NCBI GenBank assembly: GCA_963855995.1
Contig: OY979716.1
Location: forward strand, 36,333,818 to 36,397,817
DNA length: 64,000 bases
Source of the DNA: Muricea muricata
Taxonomy: Eukaryota; Cnidaria; Anthozoa; Malacalcyonacea; Plexauridae
Direction of reading: 5' to 3'
Below, one piece after another: positions 11,905 through 22,609 of this stretch; position 1 is the first letter of the stretch, and each line of letters starts with the position of its first letter. The notes beneath the pieces are model-generated. The model ran no database searches. It was given only the letters and a program-made list of their open reading frames with translations, and was not told the origin of the DNA. The position numbers and the translations under genes were made by a program.

Positions 11905-12930
11905 TATTTTGAAAATGCAGTGAACTCTGACCTAGAAAACCTCAGAAAACGGTTAATTGCCAACAGGCTAGCCCTCAATGTTGCAAAAACTAAATTTATG
12001 TTAATTGGAAAAAAACAAATCATTAAAAGTATTTCATATTTGTAGCTAAATGCTGTAATTGAAAGCAATCCTGCTAAGCAAGTAATTGAGTGTAAAACCC
12101 TTGGGGTTACTGTGGACCAGCATTTGTCGTGGAAAAGTAACACTGAAAATATTTGTAAGAAAATAACATCAGAAATTTCAGCTCTTAGACGTTTAAAAGA
12201 ATTTGTCGATAAACAAACACTTGTCTCTGTTTATAGTGCTATTCTTCGCCCATGCTTTGACTACTGCTGTGAAGTATGGGATGTATTCGGTGAAACACAG
12301 TCAAAACGACTCTAAAAACTCCAAAATAGAGCAGCTAGAATCATAATGAATATGAGCAATGATGTACATCAAACTGTTGTTTGGCATGCATTGGGTTGGA
12401 AGACACTTGAAGCTGAAAGGAAGAAAGCCAAAGCAAAAATGATGTAAAAGTTATTAAATAACATGGACCCACAGTCACTCACCAAATTATTCACTTATAA
12501 AGATGAGGTGACTAGCTATAATCTGCGAAATATTTCAAGCAATCTTTGGTTTACCACATCCGCGTACAAATAAAATGAAGAGGAGCTTCATGTACGATGG
12601 AGCATTTCTTTGGAATTCCATTCCAAGGGAAATTAAAGAAAGCAAATCCCTTTCTTCCTTTCGAACGAAAATCGCTACCCACATTGATAGTTAAAATCAA
12701 GTACTGTATACGTATATACTATGTCTGTAAATAGACTGTCCCCTTACGTACTATTATTATATTACTTGCTAACAAGTTCCTAATCAAACATTTTTACCTA
12801 TACCTCACTTTACCTATATATTGTTATTGTAAATAGTTTTAGTAAATTTTATTATGATACTGTACGCATACATTTCGGTTGACGAGGTCAGCGTGTCCAT
12901 ATAAAGTTATCTATATCTCTATCTATCTAC
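11905..12930 (+). pseudogene. Old LINE relic, C-terminal RT fragment
   Basis: The stretch encodes the end of a CR1/Jockey-type reverse transcriptase: LIANRLALNVAKTKFM, then CKTLGVTVDQHLSWKS, then ILRPCFDYCCEVWDVF and LQNRAARIIM. It is interrupted by in-frame stops (for example after SISYL, after TQSKRL and after KAKMM) and is strongly 5'-truncated. The 3' end again runs into tatctatatctctatctatc (about 12906-12925). It is clearly a different and older copy than the LINE at 8.1 kb. Confidence 0.8.
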
Positions 12931-13580
12931 ACAGTGTTTCCTTTATACGTCTGAGGACTTTTTTGTGTTCATTGGACTGTTCTTGCTTTGTTTTGTTGTG
13001 GATAAATGACTTGAAAAGTATGGGTATAATAAAAGACAAGCTATTCAACAAGGAAATACAAGTCAAAATGCTGCCCCACGTACTAGTATTCACCCGTCTC
13101 ACGCACGCTTATACCATACATGCACATGTTCTAAAATTTAGAACGACCCATTCAAGCGTGGCCAGATTATAATCTAGCAAGAAATACATGCGTGCATGCA
13201 AAACCCCTCGCCTTAATATATCAAAGATGCAACTTTTTTTTCGGAACATTAAATATTCTCAGGATTGTTGTCATAGCAACACGCCGACACGGCAGTTTAA
13301 TAATGCGTGCTGTATTTTTTAAATAACTGTGAAAATAATGAAATTACAAAATACTTTAATGACAAAATACTTAATTTTTTAAATGTCTGTGGTCCGTATG
13401 TCATCATGAGTAGTGTGAACTTTGGTACGGTATGAAATACAATTTATTACCCTTCATTATTAAAACGTTTTTATGAATATTTATAAACTATTAAATTTTT
13501 CTTTTGCAATAAAAACCATTTCAAGCCATGCATTTTTTATTAAAATAGCTACGGTCGTATTTTTTACCTGTATATATTAA

Positions 13581-15117
13581 GGGGGTCTTATACAAAAAAT
13601 TTAGAAATTTAGTCAAAATTTTTTTGTCTATTATAAAGCATTAAACAACTAAAAATAATGCTATGAATGTTTTGCATCGAAAAGGGAACTTTTAATATGT
13701 TTTTAAAGGCTTTCAGAAATAATTTTGAGCTGACCGCGTGGTGTATTCCTGGTAACTAGTTTCTGTTTCCGGTACTAGAGACAAAATGGCAGTTAGGAAA
13801 GCAAGCTTTTCGAAGCGTGAAGCTTGTAATGTGTTTACTGCCTAGATTTAACCAGAATCAGTTGGGTGCGGACATCATAAAGTCCGAGGACCCCGATCTC
13901 TGTTGCACGAAGAAGTGTGTGATATAAACACTACGTAAGTCGTCGAATATTTTACGAGTTTATACACGACTTTTTAGTGCTGAGAGGCTGATGTTAAATC
14001 TGTCCACAAGTATTTGAAATTCTATAAAAACTGGCTTCATATCCGTAAGTTAGAGGTGTTGAAGTGGCTTTCTAGTGTTTCGAAATATTTGTATTGTACA
14101 ATGCTTGTGGACAGCTTGTTATATTTTCCTTGTTTTAGTAGGAGGCTATGGGTCACGCTAAAATTTTTCACAATTACCCATAATTCTTTATGGTCGTAGT
14201 ATCTTTCACTCTCATTCAAAAGGCTTAGATGATGTATTGCAAAGCGTTCAAATCGAAAAATACAAGCAGAAAAAGTACGTTTTTGATTGGGATTTTGTAC
14301 ATTTAAAATTGATGCAAAACCTGGTGAAATGCAAAGATCGTGTGATAAATATTGCTGGTAGAGCTGTAATAAATGCTTTTTGAAGGATGAGAATACAGAA
14401 TACAGAGTTACCCATTCTGTATGAATAAAGATCCAAGCGAATATTATGTCGACAAAGTGACACAATGCATCAAAAAACATGTTTCGAAAGACAAAGTCAA
14501 GTGGAAAATACAACAAAGGCACCAGAAAAAGTCCTTCAAAGCTACAGAAAGAAAAAAACATGGCCATGTAATAAAACAAAGGAAGAACGACATGAAACTA
14601 AGATACTTTTAATTTTCTCAAATTGACGATACACGAGATGTCAAAAACTATCCTCAGTTTGCTATTTATCCAATCAAGACGAAATTTTCAGCATTTGCTC
14701 ATTACTGCCTAATATGTGATGTGAACCTAAAAAATATTGTGTATCACTTTAACTCACCACAGGACAATCCTATTTTTGTACTCTGCAGCCCAATGTTTTG
14801 GCTCGTCTACAAAGAAGTGTAAAATTTATACACTGTATGCCTCTGGTTTAGTATTTTTTAGGTTCAAATCATAAATTGGTCCATGTAGTTTTAATTAAAA
14901 CTGTTTTGGAGATCATAGACATTTTTCCTTGTGTCCAATCATTTTTGGTGCAAATGCCATATTTTGCTTCATAGGGGGCCTTATCATGGTTACTATGGCA
15001 ACAACCTATGTATAAGTGAGTGATTTTGAGTCAGCTACTAATAATTAATAATAATTGAGAAAAAAATTGAGGAAAAAGTATAAAAGTAAAAAAAAGTTTT
15101 CAACCTATAAGACCACC
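13581..15117. mobile_element. TTAA-flanked element, 1.54 kb
   Basis: Ends read GGGGGTCTTATA (left) and TATAAGACCACC (right), flanked by TTAA at 13577-13580 and 15118-15121. Interior ORFs such as 14421-14612 (lysine-rich, 63 aa) are open only in short frames and I cannot match them. A non-autonomous or decayed piggyBac/Kolobok-class element is the best reading, by target site only. Confidence 0.65.
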
Positions 15118-15121
15118 TTAA

Positions 15122-15535
15122 CACAAAGGTTGGCAAGTAAATACAAATTTGAACACTCGTACAAAATTTAAACCACAAAAAAATCTGCAATCAGTATATT
15201 CATTGTATATTACGTAGCCCCCCGGTTTTGCTTTCTCGGTAAAAAAATTGAGTTTTCAACAGGCCAATCAGGGAGCTTTTTCCTGTGACGTAAGGCAGGC
15301 AGCCGGCATCGCGCATAGTTTTAGCGAAAATCAACTAAAAATTTGATGACTTTTCGCGAATTTCGTCGGGTAAAAAATGTTGAATTGACACAAAAATACA
15401 ACGTATATGCTTTTCAGTTATGTCTTCTCAATATGTGTATGCTTTTAAATGAATATCGAAGTCTTTTTGCAGGTTTTTTTGTGGTTTAAATTTTGTACGA
15501 GTGTTCAAATTTGTATTTACTTGCCAACCTTTGTG
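15122..15535. mobile_element. TTAA-flanked MITE with ~70-bp arms
   Basis: Arms starting CACAAAGGTTGGCAAGTAAA pair almost perfectly with the right end, over at least 70 bp. The flanking TTAA at 15118-15121 is shared with the element on its left; the other is 15536-15539. This layout fits insertion of the MITE into the TTAA duplicated by its neighbour. The near-identity of the arms suggests recent activity. Confidence 0.8.
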
Positions 15536-15634
15536 TTAATATATACATTATGTAATAGATGCTGTCCCACTGAACGCTATATAGATCTGTACGCATTCCT
15601 GGTAACCTGTGATAAAACAAGGATTAAAAACTGA

Positions 15635-15813
15635 TATGATGTATGTGTTGCTACTCTGAGTGTATATCCGCACCGGGCAAGCTTGAAAAATATGCCTGGC
15701 CACGGTGGGATTCGAACCTACGACCTTTGGAATGCTAGCCCACCGTGGCCAGGCATATTTTTCAAGCTTGCCCGGTGCGGATATACACTCAGAGTAGCAA
15801 CACATACATCATA
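15635..15813 (-). repeat. tRNA-derived SINE in a perfect 75-bp hairpin
   Basis: Arms 15635-15709 and 15739-15813 are exact reverse complements around a 29-base loop. Read on the minus strand, the loop plus the adjoining arm contain GGTCGTAGGTTCGAATCCCA, the B-box/T-arm signature of a tRNA promoter, followed by SINE-like sequence. The left arm therefore looks like an inverted duplicate of the SINE's own 3' part. I find no A box or complete tRNA fold, so this is not a tRNA gene. Confidence 0.75.
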
Positions 15814-16334
15814 TTAACCTGAGTACATAACATCATTAAATAGAAAAAGAAAAACTGATATTTTGTCATTTTGAAAAAATATACAGAAAGAATAACAATT
15901 GCCGTGTTGCTATGACAACAACCTATGCAAGTACTTCATGTAATTCCGAAAATATAGTTGCATGCTCTTAGTGGCAAGGGGTTGCTGCATGCATGTATTT
16001 CTAGTAAGAAAGAGCTCAGAAAGATACGTCTGCACAGAGTCACATCACATGGATCGAAAGTACATGGAAAACAAACTCCGCGAACATTTACAAAGACTAT
16101 TTAAGGCTATGTTTACATTGTATCGGATCACTAGCGTAGCGACGCAAAAACCATGCCAGATACGGCTTCTGTTTATACCGGAAACGATGAAATCGCATCA
16201 ATTTCGAGATCGAAGCAGCAGTGCGACGCGCCGCTGTTCGAAGTGGTACGTGGTGTATCGGATCGGTATTTGCATCGGCTTCTTTGTAGTGTAAACACCA
16301 ATACGGTACCATTTTTGGGTTCCTATCATTCAAA

Positions 16335-17556
16335 ATGGCGTCGTGGCAAATTCGACGACATATAGCAATGCTTGCGACAATGCTAGCAATATCTTGTTCG
16401 CTTTTTCAAATTACGTCGGCAGCATATTTGCTTCTATTGGGTATATACAAGAGAAGACGAAAGTATAGACAGACAGCTTTACTGAGCTCTCTTGGGAGAA
16501 AGGTAAAAAGAAGAGTGAGGCAACGTAGAAGAATGTGGATAAGACCTGGACGCTCAAAAATATGGTGGGAAAACTTTATAAACGACAAGGTTGTTAACGA
16601 AGAGTGGAAGGAAAACTTCCGTATGTCTAAACCTAACTTCATTAAACTTTGCAATCTGTTGAGACCATATATTGAGAAGGAAACGACTAGGTTTAGAAAA
16701 CCATTAACTGTGGAAACACAAGTTGCGATCACGCTTTACTATATTGCAGACGAAGGAAGGATGCAAAAGATAGCAAATGCCTTTGGAATAGCAAAATGCA
16801 CCGTTTCTGTTGTAGTTAGATTTGTCACGCAAATAATCAGTAATATCATGCGGAGTTCTATTAAACTACCAGAGACAGAAGAAGAAGTGAAAGCTCTGGT
16901 AACCGAATTTTACCGGATACATGGGTTTCCGCAATGTTTAGGGGCAGTTGACGGCACTCACGTTCCTATTAAAAGGCCCAAGGAAAATGCAACTGATTTT
17001 ATCAACAGAAAAGGGAGATACTCAATTAATTGCCAAGCATTGGTGGAGCGTTCATGACGCTCGTATGTTTGCCAATTCAAGCCTTAACCAAAAGTTGCGA
17101 GATGGCATCATTCCTTCTTGCCCCATAGTTATTGTCGAGAATGAGGACCCTGTCCCTGTCTGTATATTAGGGGACCCTGCATATCCCCTATTACCTTTTG
17201 TAATGAAAGAATTTGCTGAAGGGGGTAAGGATGCCCAGGAACAATTTTTTGGGTACAGACTTTCTTCTGCTAGAATGGTAGTGGAATGTGCTTTCGGAAG
17301 ATTAAAGGCACGCTTTGGTTGCTTGAGAAGAGAGATGGATGTTAATCTAGATGACCTCCCTGCTGTAATTCACACTTGTTTCATTTTACACAATTTTTGT
17401 GAAACAAACAATGAAACAGTCAGCCAGCAGATGGTTGATCAAGCAATTCAGTATGATGTCGAGTTTCAAAGGCAAAGACAACCTGGTCAAAACATTGGCT
17501 CGAATGAAACTGCTGGAAAGCGCATTCGTAGAATTTATGTCAAGTACTTTGAGTGA
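16335..17556 (+). pseudogene. PIF/Harbinger transposase with internal deletion
   Basis: This DDE nuclease cuts and rejoins the element's ends. The first frame (16335-17057) has a hydrophobic N-terminus, a basic stretch (KRRVRQRRRMWIRPGR), the helix-turn-helix region and GAVDGTHVPIKRP with the first catalytic aspartate at residue 206. The second frame resumes at WWSVHDARMFANSS and contains ILGDPAYPLLPF (second aspartate) and MVVECAFGRLKARFGC (glutamate). At about 17041, NCQAL runs straight into WWSVHDAR: the roughly 18 residues usually present (the strand leading to the WPGSVHD motif) are missing and the frame shifts. All three catalytic residues survive, but the core fold cannot. A polyadenylation-like AATAAA lies near 17726. 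Confidence 0.87.
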
Positions 17557-17814
17557 TCTGCACTGTTCATTAGGATGTTTACTGTATATTATTGTGTAAT
17601 GCAGCATTCAATGAAGGCCCCTACTCTCCTGAGTTTTGTGGAAGATTACTTTGGGATTAGCAGCATATTAATCCCTTTATTGGTGAAGTGGAAGGGGGAG
17701 TGGAGTTTACATTGACTAGTGCATAATAAACCTTTGCTTGAGCATTTGTTAATTTAAATTGAAATAATTATACAGTATGAACTATGTATGGGTAAAATTG
17801 ATTGGATTACCCTA

Positions 17815-17999
17815 CACAGCAAAAAGTGAACAACTTTGCAATGTTGATGGAAACATGATTGAACAATGTTTAGCTGCCTACTTTGTTCTATGTTGTCAAC
17901 AATTTTGTTCAGCATTGTCACACACAATTGAGGCTTAACAATGTTGTTTATTGTTGAACAGTGTGAGCAGCAAAACACTGTTCAATATTTTTTGCTGTG
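17815..17999. mobile_element. TA-flanked MITE with CACAGCAAAAA ends
   Basis: Ends CACAGCAAAAA and TTTTTTGCTGTG are flanked by TA on both sides, the mariner-type target. The 185-bp interior is built of repeated, partly palindromic CAATGTTG and AACAATGTT words. It lies in the intergenic space of the Harbinger element and so inserted after it. Confidence 0.75.
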
Positions 18000-18317
18000 T
18001 ACACAACATGCAGCACGACTGAGACTCTGAAGATGGACAGATAATGAGAGCTTGCATAAATACCCAACAATCAAGTGAAGGAATTGCAGTTATAATAAAC
18101 CTTGTGATTTCTTTAATATCAATTTTCTATACTATGAAAACAAATGTTTCTAAAAGTAATTAATAGATGCTGTAAGCAATATTAATAAATGTCCAACAAG
18201 TTCCTGAGAAAAGTGTAAACACTTACAGCTATGGAAATATCAACAAAAACTTTATCATACAGTCAATATAATGTTTTTTGTAACATGGAATAACACAACT
18301 CTGGTCTGCACAGCATA

Positions 18318-19403
18318 TCACAATTGAGGTGCCTCATCTTCATTGTTTGCAAATGGAATTCTGTTGGGTTGAGGAACTTGCTGAGGTGTCTGACCAGCTG
18401 CTTGCCCAGAATAACTAGGTATCCAATTTTGAGTAGCTTGTGGTGCTTGTGACTGAGGAGGGAAAAAGCTGGCAGGATACTGAGGTGGGAAAAAGTTGGC
18501 AGAAGGAGCTTGCGTTTGCTTCATGATTTCTGCCATTAATGCAAAACCGTGTTTGATACTATCACCAATTGATTCCATAGTTTTATTTACCTTAGTCATG
18601 GCTTGCGACATTTCAGTGTCAGACTTTTCCATACGCACAGCAATTTTTCGTTTCAAACCTAGATCTTCCTTGGTACAATTTAACATTTGGGTTTCACAGT
18701 TCAGTTTTTTTGTCATTTTAGCATCCTTTCTATCCTTTAAAAATTTTGCAATCTTGGCTCGTCTATCTTTAGAACTACATGATGTGTTAGGTTGTTGTTC
18801 AACAGCATCTTCTTCATCGCTTTCACCTGGTAGGAGAGATATATCAGCTGAAATCTCACTTTCATCACCATTATCAAGGAATGAATTGTCACTCAATGTT
18901 AAACTTGGAACAGGTGAGATAGAATTTTGCTTCTCTGTAGAATCATCTTGTGTATCTTCTTCTGTTAAGGCTGATGAATCAATCCCATTGCCAATGCTTT
19001 CAACAGCTGGAGAGCCACACCACACCCGTTCACACAAATCAAAAAATGTTAGGACAACCCTACCACCCCCACTGCGACGGCCAGAATCAACTGCCTTTTT
19101 GTAGCTTCCCCTGATTCTTTTCAGTTTAGCGGCAATCCTTTGCTTAGTTAACAACTCAGGCGTGCTAGCTCGTGGAAAATCCGTAGTATTTTCTTCACTC
19201 GCGGTGGGGTACCGTTCGACATAAATTTCCATAATTTTTTGATACTTTGCTTTCACGGATTCCCAACAAATACCTTCATATTCACACGTTGCTTTATATG
19301 CAAGCACGGTTTCCAAAAGTAACTCAATCTCGTCGTCAGTCCAAACAAATTCCGTCCTTTCTTTCTTCTTTCCTTGACTATCTGTTTGTGTTTTATCGGC
19401 CAT
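18318..19403 (-). CDS. Harbinger partner protein with Myb/SANT-like domain
   Basis: I take the ATG at 19403 (MADKTQTDSQGKKKERTEF) as start; the frame is open up to 19508, but that part overlaps the terminal repeat. Residues about 15-100 form a Myb/SANT-like domain (FVWTDDEIELLLETVLAY, then CWESVKAKYQKIMEIY, then RIRGSYKKAVDSG). An acidic serine-rich middle follows (DESEISADISLLPGESDEED), then a basic coiled stretch (KIAKFLKDRKDAKMTKK) and a proline/glutamine-rich tail. In the family this protein binds terminal-repeat DNA and brings the transposase to the nucleus. The frame is intact over 361 residues, unlike the facing transposase, so it could still act on related elements. Confidence 0.85.
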   Translation of the reverse strand: MADKTQTDSQGKKKERTEFVWTDDEIELLLETVLAYKATCEYEGICWESVKAKYQKIMEIYVERYPTASEENTTDFPRASTPELLTKQRIAAKLKRIRGSYKKAVDSGRRSGGGRVVLTFFDLCERVWCGSPAVESIGNGIDSSALTEEDTQDDSTEKQNSISPVPSLTLSDNSFLDNGDESEISADISLLPGESDEEDAVEQQPNTSCSSKDRRAKIAKFLKDRKDAKMTKKLNCETQMLNCTKEDLGLKRKIAVRMEKSDTEMSQAMTKVNKTMESIGDSIKHGFALMAEIMKQTQAPSANFFPPQYPASFFPPQSQAPQATQNWIPSYSGQAAGQTPQQVPQPNRIPFANNEDEAPQL

Positions 19404-19581
19404 GTTGAATACGAACGCCCGCGAATTGTGGGCCCAACCGATATGTTTACACATGTACCGGAACGCTTCGCGAGCGAAGCAACCTTTGATCCGATACAAT
19501 GTAAACATAGCCTTAATGTTATAATGTTAATACATATGTACAACGGTTTTAATAAATCTTGCAAGTTTTAGTTCGTGTGAT

Positions 19582-19967
19582 TTATATTGTAAACACGCGT
19601 CTAATCCCAGAAAGCATTCTTCGGAAAAAACTCTCCTCAGCTCTTGTAATGTTCATGTCTCTTAAAATCGGGGCCACTAAATGAACAGCTTCACGCATCT
19701 CATTTTCAGGGATATTCTTTAAGTAAACCAGTGTCAGATAAGCCATAGCACGTCCAAAATTGTTCACATTTATTTCATTAAAGTTTCAACCAAGTCAACA
19801 GGAAGAATAGCCATTTGCTCACACATAGTCTTATATTGCTCGAGACATTGCTTGATATGATAGAACAAGGTTCTCATATCAATATGAACATCACCGTTCT
19901 GCAATTCATTCAAAATGACTTCCATCGTACAATGCCAAAAGCATAATAAATATAAAAATTTGTCCAC
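19582..19967 (-). pseudogene. Fossil small ORF with weak Bcl-2 BH1-like motif
   Basis: Two adjoining short frames on the minus strand appear to belong to one small protein. The second contains NNFGRAMAYLTLVYL, reminiscent of the N-W-G-R core of a Bcl-2 BH1 helix; the rest is helical and acidic or basic by turns. Small Bcl-2-like genes are known from adintoviruses and other Polinton-like elements, and a double RING-like ORF lies nearby, so this may be a relic of such an element. It appears broken at least once. The Bcl-2 assignment is weak and rests on one motif. Confidence 0.3.
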
Positions 19968-20118
19968 GTTTATTTTAAGGCCTTCATTTACGTAGTGTAG
20001 AATACGGAAATTTCATTTCTAAAAGCGGAAACGTTGAACTAAAAAGTGGAAACACTACTGTAAACAAAAAAGGCGCGAACCTTCAATATATTTTTTCTTC
20101 TTTTTCACAATCACTTAA

Positions 20119-20685
20119 ACATGAACACGGTCGAAACGCATAAACAAAAGAAGCCGAAAGGCATAGAAAATTACGTTTCAAGAAGAAAAACGAGCTGGTC
20201 AAGCTCAGGTGTTTACGTTAGTTTTTGTGTGACAAGCACAAACCAATCCTAGCCGAATTTGAACGCGGATACGATAAGGAGAAAAACGAGTATGTACCGC
20301 CACAGCAAACAAGAAGCAGATCCTCGCAAACGGAAGCAAATAATAATATTTTTGATGAAATAACAACCGTGATCTTTCGTGGTTGCCTCAACCTGACGAT
20401 ATATGGGAGATCTTTTCACCAGACTGGTTAACGGTGAATAAAAATATCTTCACAAACACTTCATTTGATTTCTATTTGTACCCAAGAGGCTTTTTAAACA
20501 AGCAAACTGTTTTACAACTCTCTGTTTTTCATTATGTACTATTATCTCGTATTACCATACCTATCATGTGGACAGTTCACACAAGCACACTCAAGTTAAC
20601 AAGAAAAAACTTTATTCATACGAATAATACATGCTCATTTAACATATGTTTATATGTGTCTGTGATCAACTCATCGTTTTTGTAA
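20119..20685 (+). other. Unrecognised broken ORF pieces
   Basis: Several short frames show non-random composition: a basic start at 20119 (MNTVETHKQKKPKGIENYV), a charged stretch (ILAEFERGYDKEKNEYVPP), and PQPDDIWEIFSPDWLT. I cannot match them. They lie between the two small minus-strand relics at 19.6-20.0 and 21.0-21.6 kb and may belong to the same lost element. Confidence 0.3.
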
Positions 20686-20827
20686 AATAACATATCGTTT
20701 TTTTTTAATTCGTAAGCAAAATCCTTCAGTCGATAAATAATGTTCCTCTGCCTACTTTAACAGTGACTTCGCACTCCGAATCAGCTATGAAATAGGCGAA
20801 AGTCTAACATAAATACATAGTTGAATA

Positions 20828-20939
20828 CCGTAGGGTCTCAAAAGTAAGTGCCGCTGAAAAGAAATCCCCTCTTCAACACATGCTAGAGAATTTCGAATGT
20901 AAGTGCTCCCTCGGGACGCTTATTCTCGAGACTCTACGG
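20828..20939. mobile_element. Short TA-flanked MITE (112 bp)
   Basis: Ends CCGTAGGGTCTC and GAGACTCTACGG are inverted repeats with one mismatch, flanked by TA (20826-20827 and 20940-20941). No coding capacity; mariner-type by target site. Confidence 0.7.
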
Positions 20940-21038
20940 TATAAGTCAATCAAAGGCAAACATGGAAGCAAAACATAAATATTTTCAGCATGCATAAATA
21001 CTGTTTGTCTTTAAAATGTTCAATGTCTAGGAGTGTTT

Positions 21039-21584
21039 TTAAATGTTCGTCCAAATGCAACCGCACCATGTAGGTTGACCGCATTCCAGTGTGAACTGAA
21101 AAGATAACGGTAGAAGCACCCTTCGAAGATCTTCTATGCAGTGTTGGTGTACGTTCGTCTGACAACAGTTGGTTGTAACGAGTTTTTCATGATTTTTATT
21201 CTCTTTTAAACAAAGGAAACAAAGGTCTTCGTCAGGAAAGGTTGCTCTACAATAAGCGCATCGTACGATGGTATTAACGGATACTGCTGCCCATACTCTA
21301 AAACAGCCGCAGTGAGCACTTTGTCCACAACATGGTGTTTTCCTTGTGAGCAGTTCTTTCTCTTCAATCTTCTCGAAACAGAAATGGCACTCTGCTTGCT
21401 TTGTATTGTCTGGCTGCAATAGTATACCAAATAAAGGTATGATGGTTGTAGGTAGAACTTCTTCTGGTACAGGCAAGACTCCAACGTATTCCATGTTTGC
21501 CTTTGATTGAACAACCAGTGTGTAGTAAGACGTTTTTAACCATGTACAACAGCCAATCACATACTGATCTAATGATGACATCAT
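21039..21584 (-). pseudogene. Fossil double RING-like zinc-finger ORF
   Basis: From a likely start at MMSSLDQYVIGCCTW, the protein has a leader of about 70 residues, then two cysteine/histidine clusters. The first (CHFCF, CCGQSAHCGCFRVW, CAYCRATFP) is RING-like; the second (CFLCLKENKN, NCCQTNVHQHC) repeats the pattern. Such fingers usually bind zinc and recruit ubiquitin-conjugating enzymes. Tandem RING-like accessory genes occur in Polinton and adintovirus-type elements, which fits the Bcl-2-like relic nearby, but no polymerase, integrase or capsid gene is present to prove it. This frame itself looks whole; the surrounding element does not. Confidence 0.4.
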
Positions 21585-21585
21585 C

Positions 21586-21690
21586 TTACCTTCCGTACGC
21601 ACTCCGTACGCGCACTCTATGAAAATCCGTACGCACTCCGTACGCACACTCTATGGAAATCCATACGCACACCGTACGCACGCCTGATGA
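21586..21690. repeat. Short tandem repeat with CCGTACGCA words
   Basis: A unit of about 38-40 bp built from CCGTACGCACTCCGTACGC and CACTCTATGAAAATC recurs about 2.5 times. It extends the upstream frame of the RING-like ORF, which is why I start that gene after it. Confidence 0.65.
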
Positions 21691-22090
21691 CGTCATTTGG
21701 CCCATTACTACCACCGCCATTTTGAATACTAATTACTTCCGCCGTTATACGTACCGGACAGTACTACTTACCCTCTTAAAATAAAGTTTCTATTTATCTA
21801 TCTAAACAACGGCATTTTTAACGTTCTATGTGTTCCGCAAGTAGCCCGGACTGCTCGTATATCGTCAGAAACCGTCGGGTTTGTGCCAAAACCTAAAAGG
21901 CGGGAAATCCAAATGCAATAAATAAATAAATTTAAAAATTATGCTTGGTCGCATTGTAAATAGGTAGAAAGAGTTAGACGAAGGATATATAATTAATTGG
22001 TTAGTGTTGACCATTGCTCAGCAGTACGTATAAATTAAAGCTGTTGTTCACGATGCATGACGGCTATTTAAAATACGGTATTTTCAAATT
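21691..22090. other. No gene seen
   Basis: Contains a short ATTTATCTATCTA run near 21788, possibly the 3' stub of a LINE because the two recognisable LINEs here end that way. Nothing else is supported. Confidence 0.35.
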
Positions 22091-22485
22091 TACTGCCATT
22101 TACCTTTAAGCATAATGCATTAACTAATTTCACGCGTTTGTTCACGTTTGAAACGTAACGTTTCATCATTAAATCGAGCACTTTGCCTGGTGAAATTAAC
22201 ACGTTTGTTTTCGCTTAAAAACCTCTGCTACTTGTTAGTATTTTACATGGCTGATGTGTTGAAAATGCACTGCAAATTTTTCAATTCAAATTTGCACTTG
22301 TGGGATTCTCTGTCGTTAAGTATAAAGCCATGCCAAATAAGTTTTCTTGGACGTCATAATTATTTACATATTATACTTCGAACTCGTTCGTTCGATTTAA
22401 TGGTGACACGTTACGTTTCAAACGTGAACAAACGCGTGAAATAGTTCATGCATCATGCTTGAACGTAAATGGCAGAATATTATGA
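22091..22485. mobile_element. MITE with ~95-bp inverted arms
   Basis: Arms begin CTGCCATTTAC and include TTTCACGCGTTTGTTCACGT; they pair over about 95 bp with a loop of about 200 bp. The ORF at 22148-22444 lies in the palindrome and is not a gene. No clear target duplication is seen. Confidence 0.75.
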
Positions 22486-22609
22486 TGGCGGCCCGACAAG
22501 GACGTGGACAAAGTGTAATTGAACATGCACTTAAACAATATATAAAGTTGAAATACATAATATATTTGTGATATGTTTGATAGAATGTTAAAGACTTACA
22601 TGATGTGTA

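Larger units (their letters stand above)
13180..16001. mobile_element. Outer inverted-repeat element hosting nested inserts
   Basis: Diverged inverted arms, about 13180-13300 and 15885-16001, start with AGAAATACATGC and share GTTGTCATAGCAACACG. Between them lie two TTAA elements and a SINE hairpin, so this looks like an old non-autonomous transposon that has accumulated younger insertions. I could not define a target duplication. The superfamily is unknown. Confidence 0.55.
16105..19512. mobile_element. Two-gene PIF/Harbinger transposon
   Basis: Terminal repeats beginning GGCTATGTTTACATTGTATC are near-identical at 16105 and, inverted, at 19512. Both sides are bounded by TTAA, consistent with the family's TWA target duplication (the exact base is ambiguous). 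Inside are a plus-strand transposase and a minus-strand Myb/SANT gene facing each other, the standard PIF/Harbinger arrangement in which the Myb-like partner helps nuclear import and DNA binding. A small CACA-ended MITE (17815-17999) sits between them. Well-preserved ends and an open Myb gene suggest a fairly young insert whose transposase was damaged by a deletion. Confidence 0.88.

Noticed and set aside
14037-14579. 180-residue minus-strand ORF inside a TTAA element
   Set aside because: Composition is low-complexity hydrophobic, no motif is seen, and the element has no supported gene.
15710-15738. tRNA gene
   Set aside because: Only a B-box/T-arm is present; there is no acceptor stem, D-arm or anticodon arm, so it is SINE sequence.
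22148-22444. 98-residue plus-strand ORF
   Set aside because: It lies inside the palindromic arms of a MITE.
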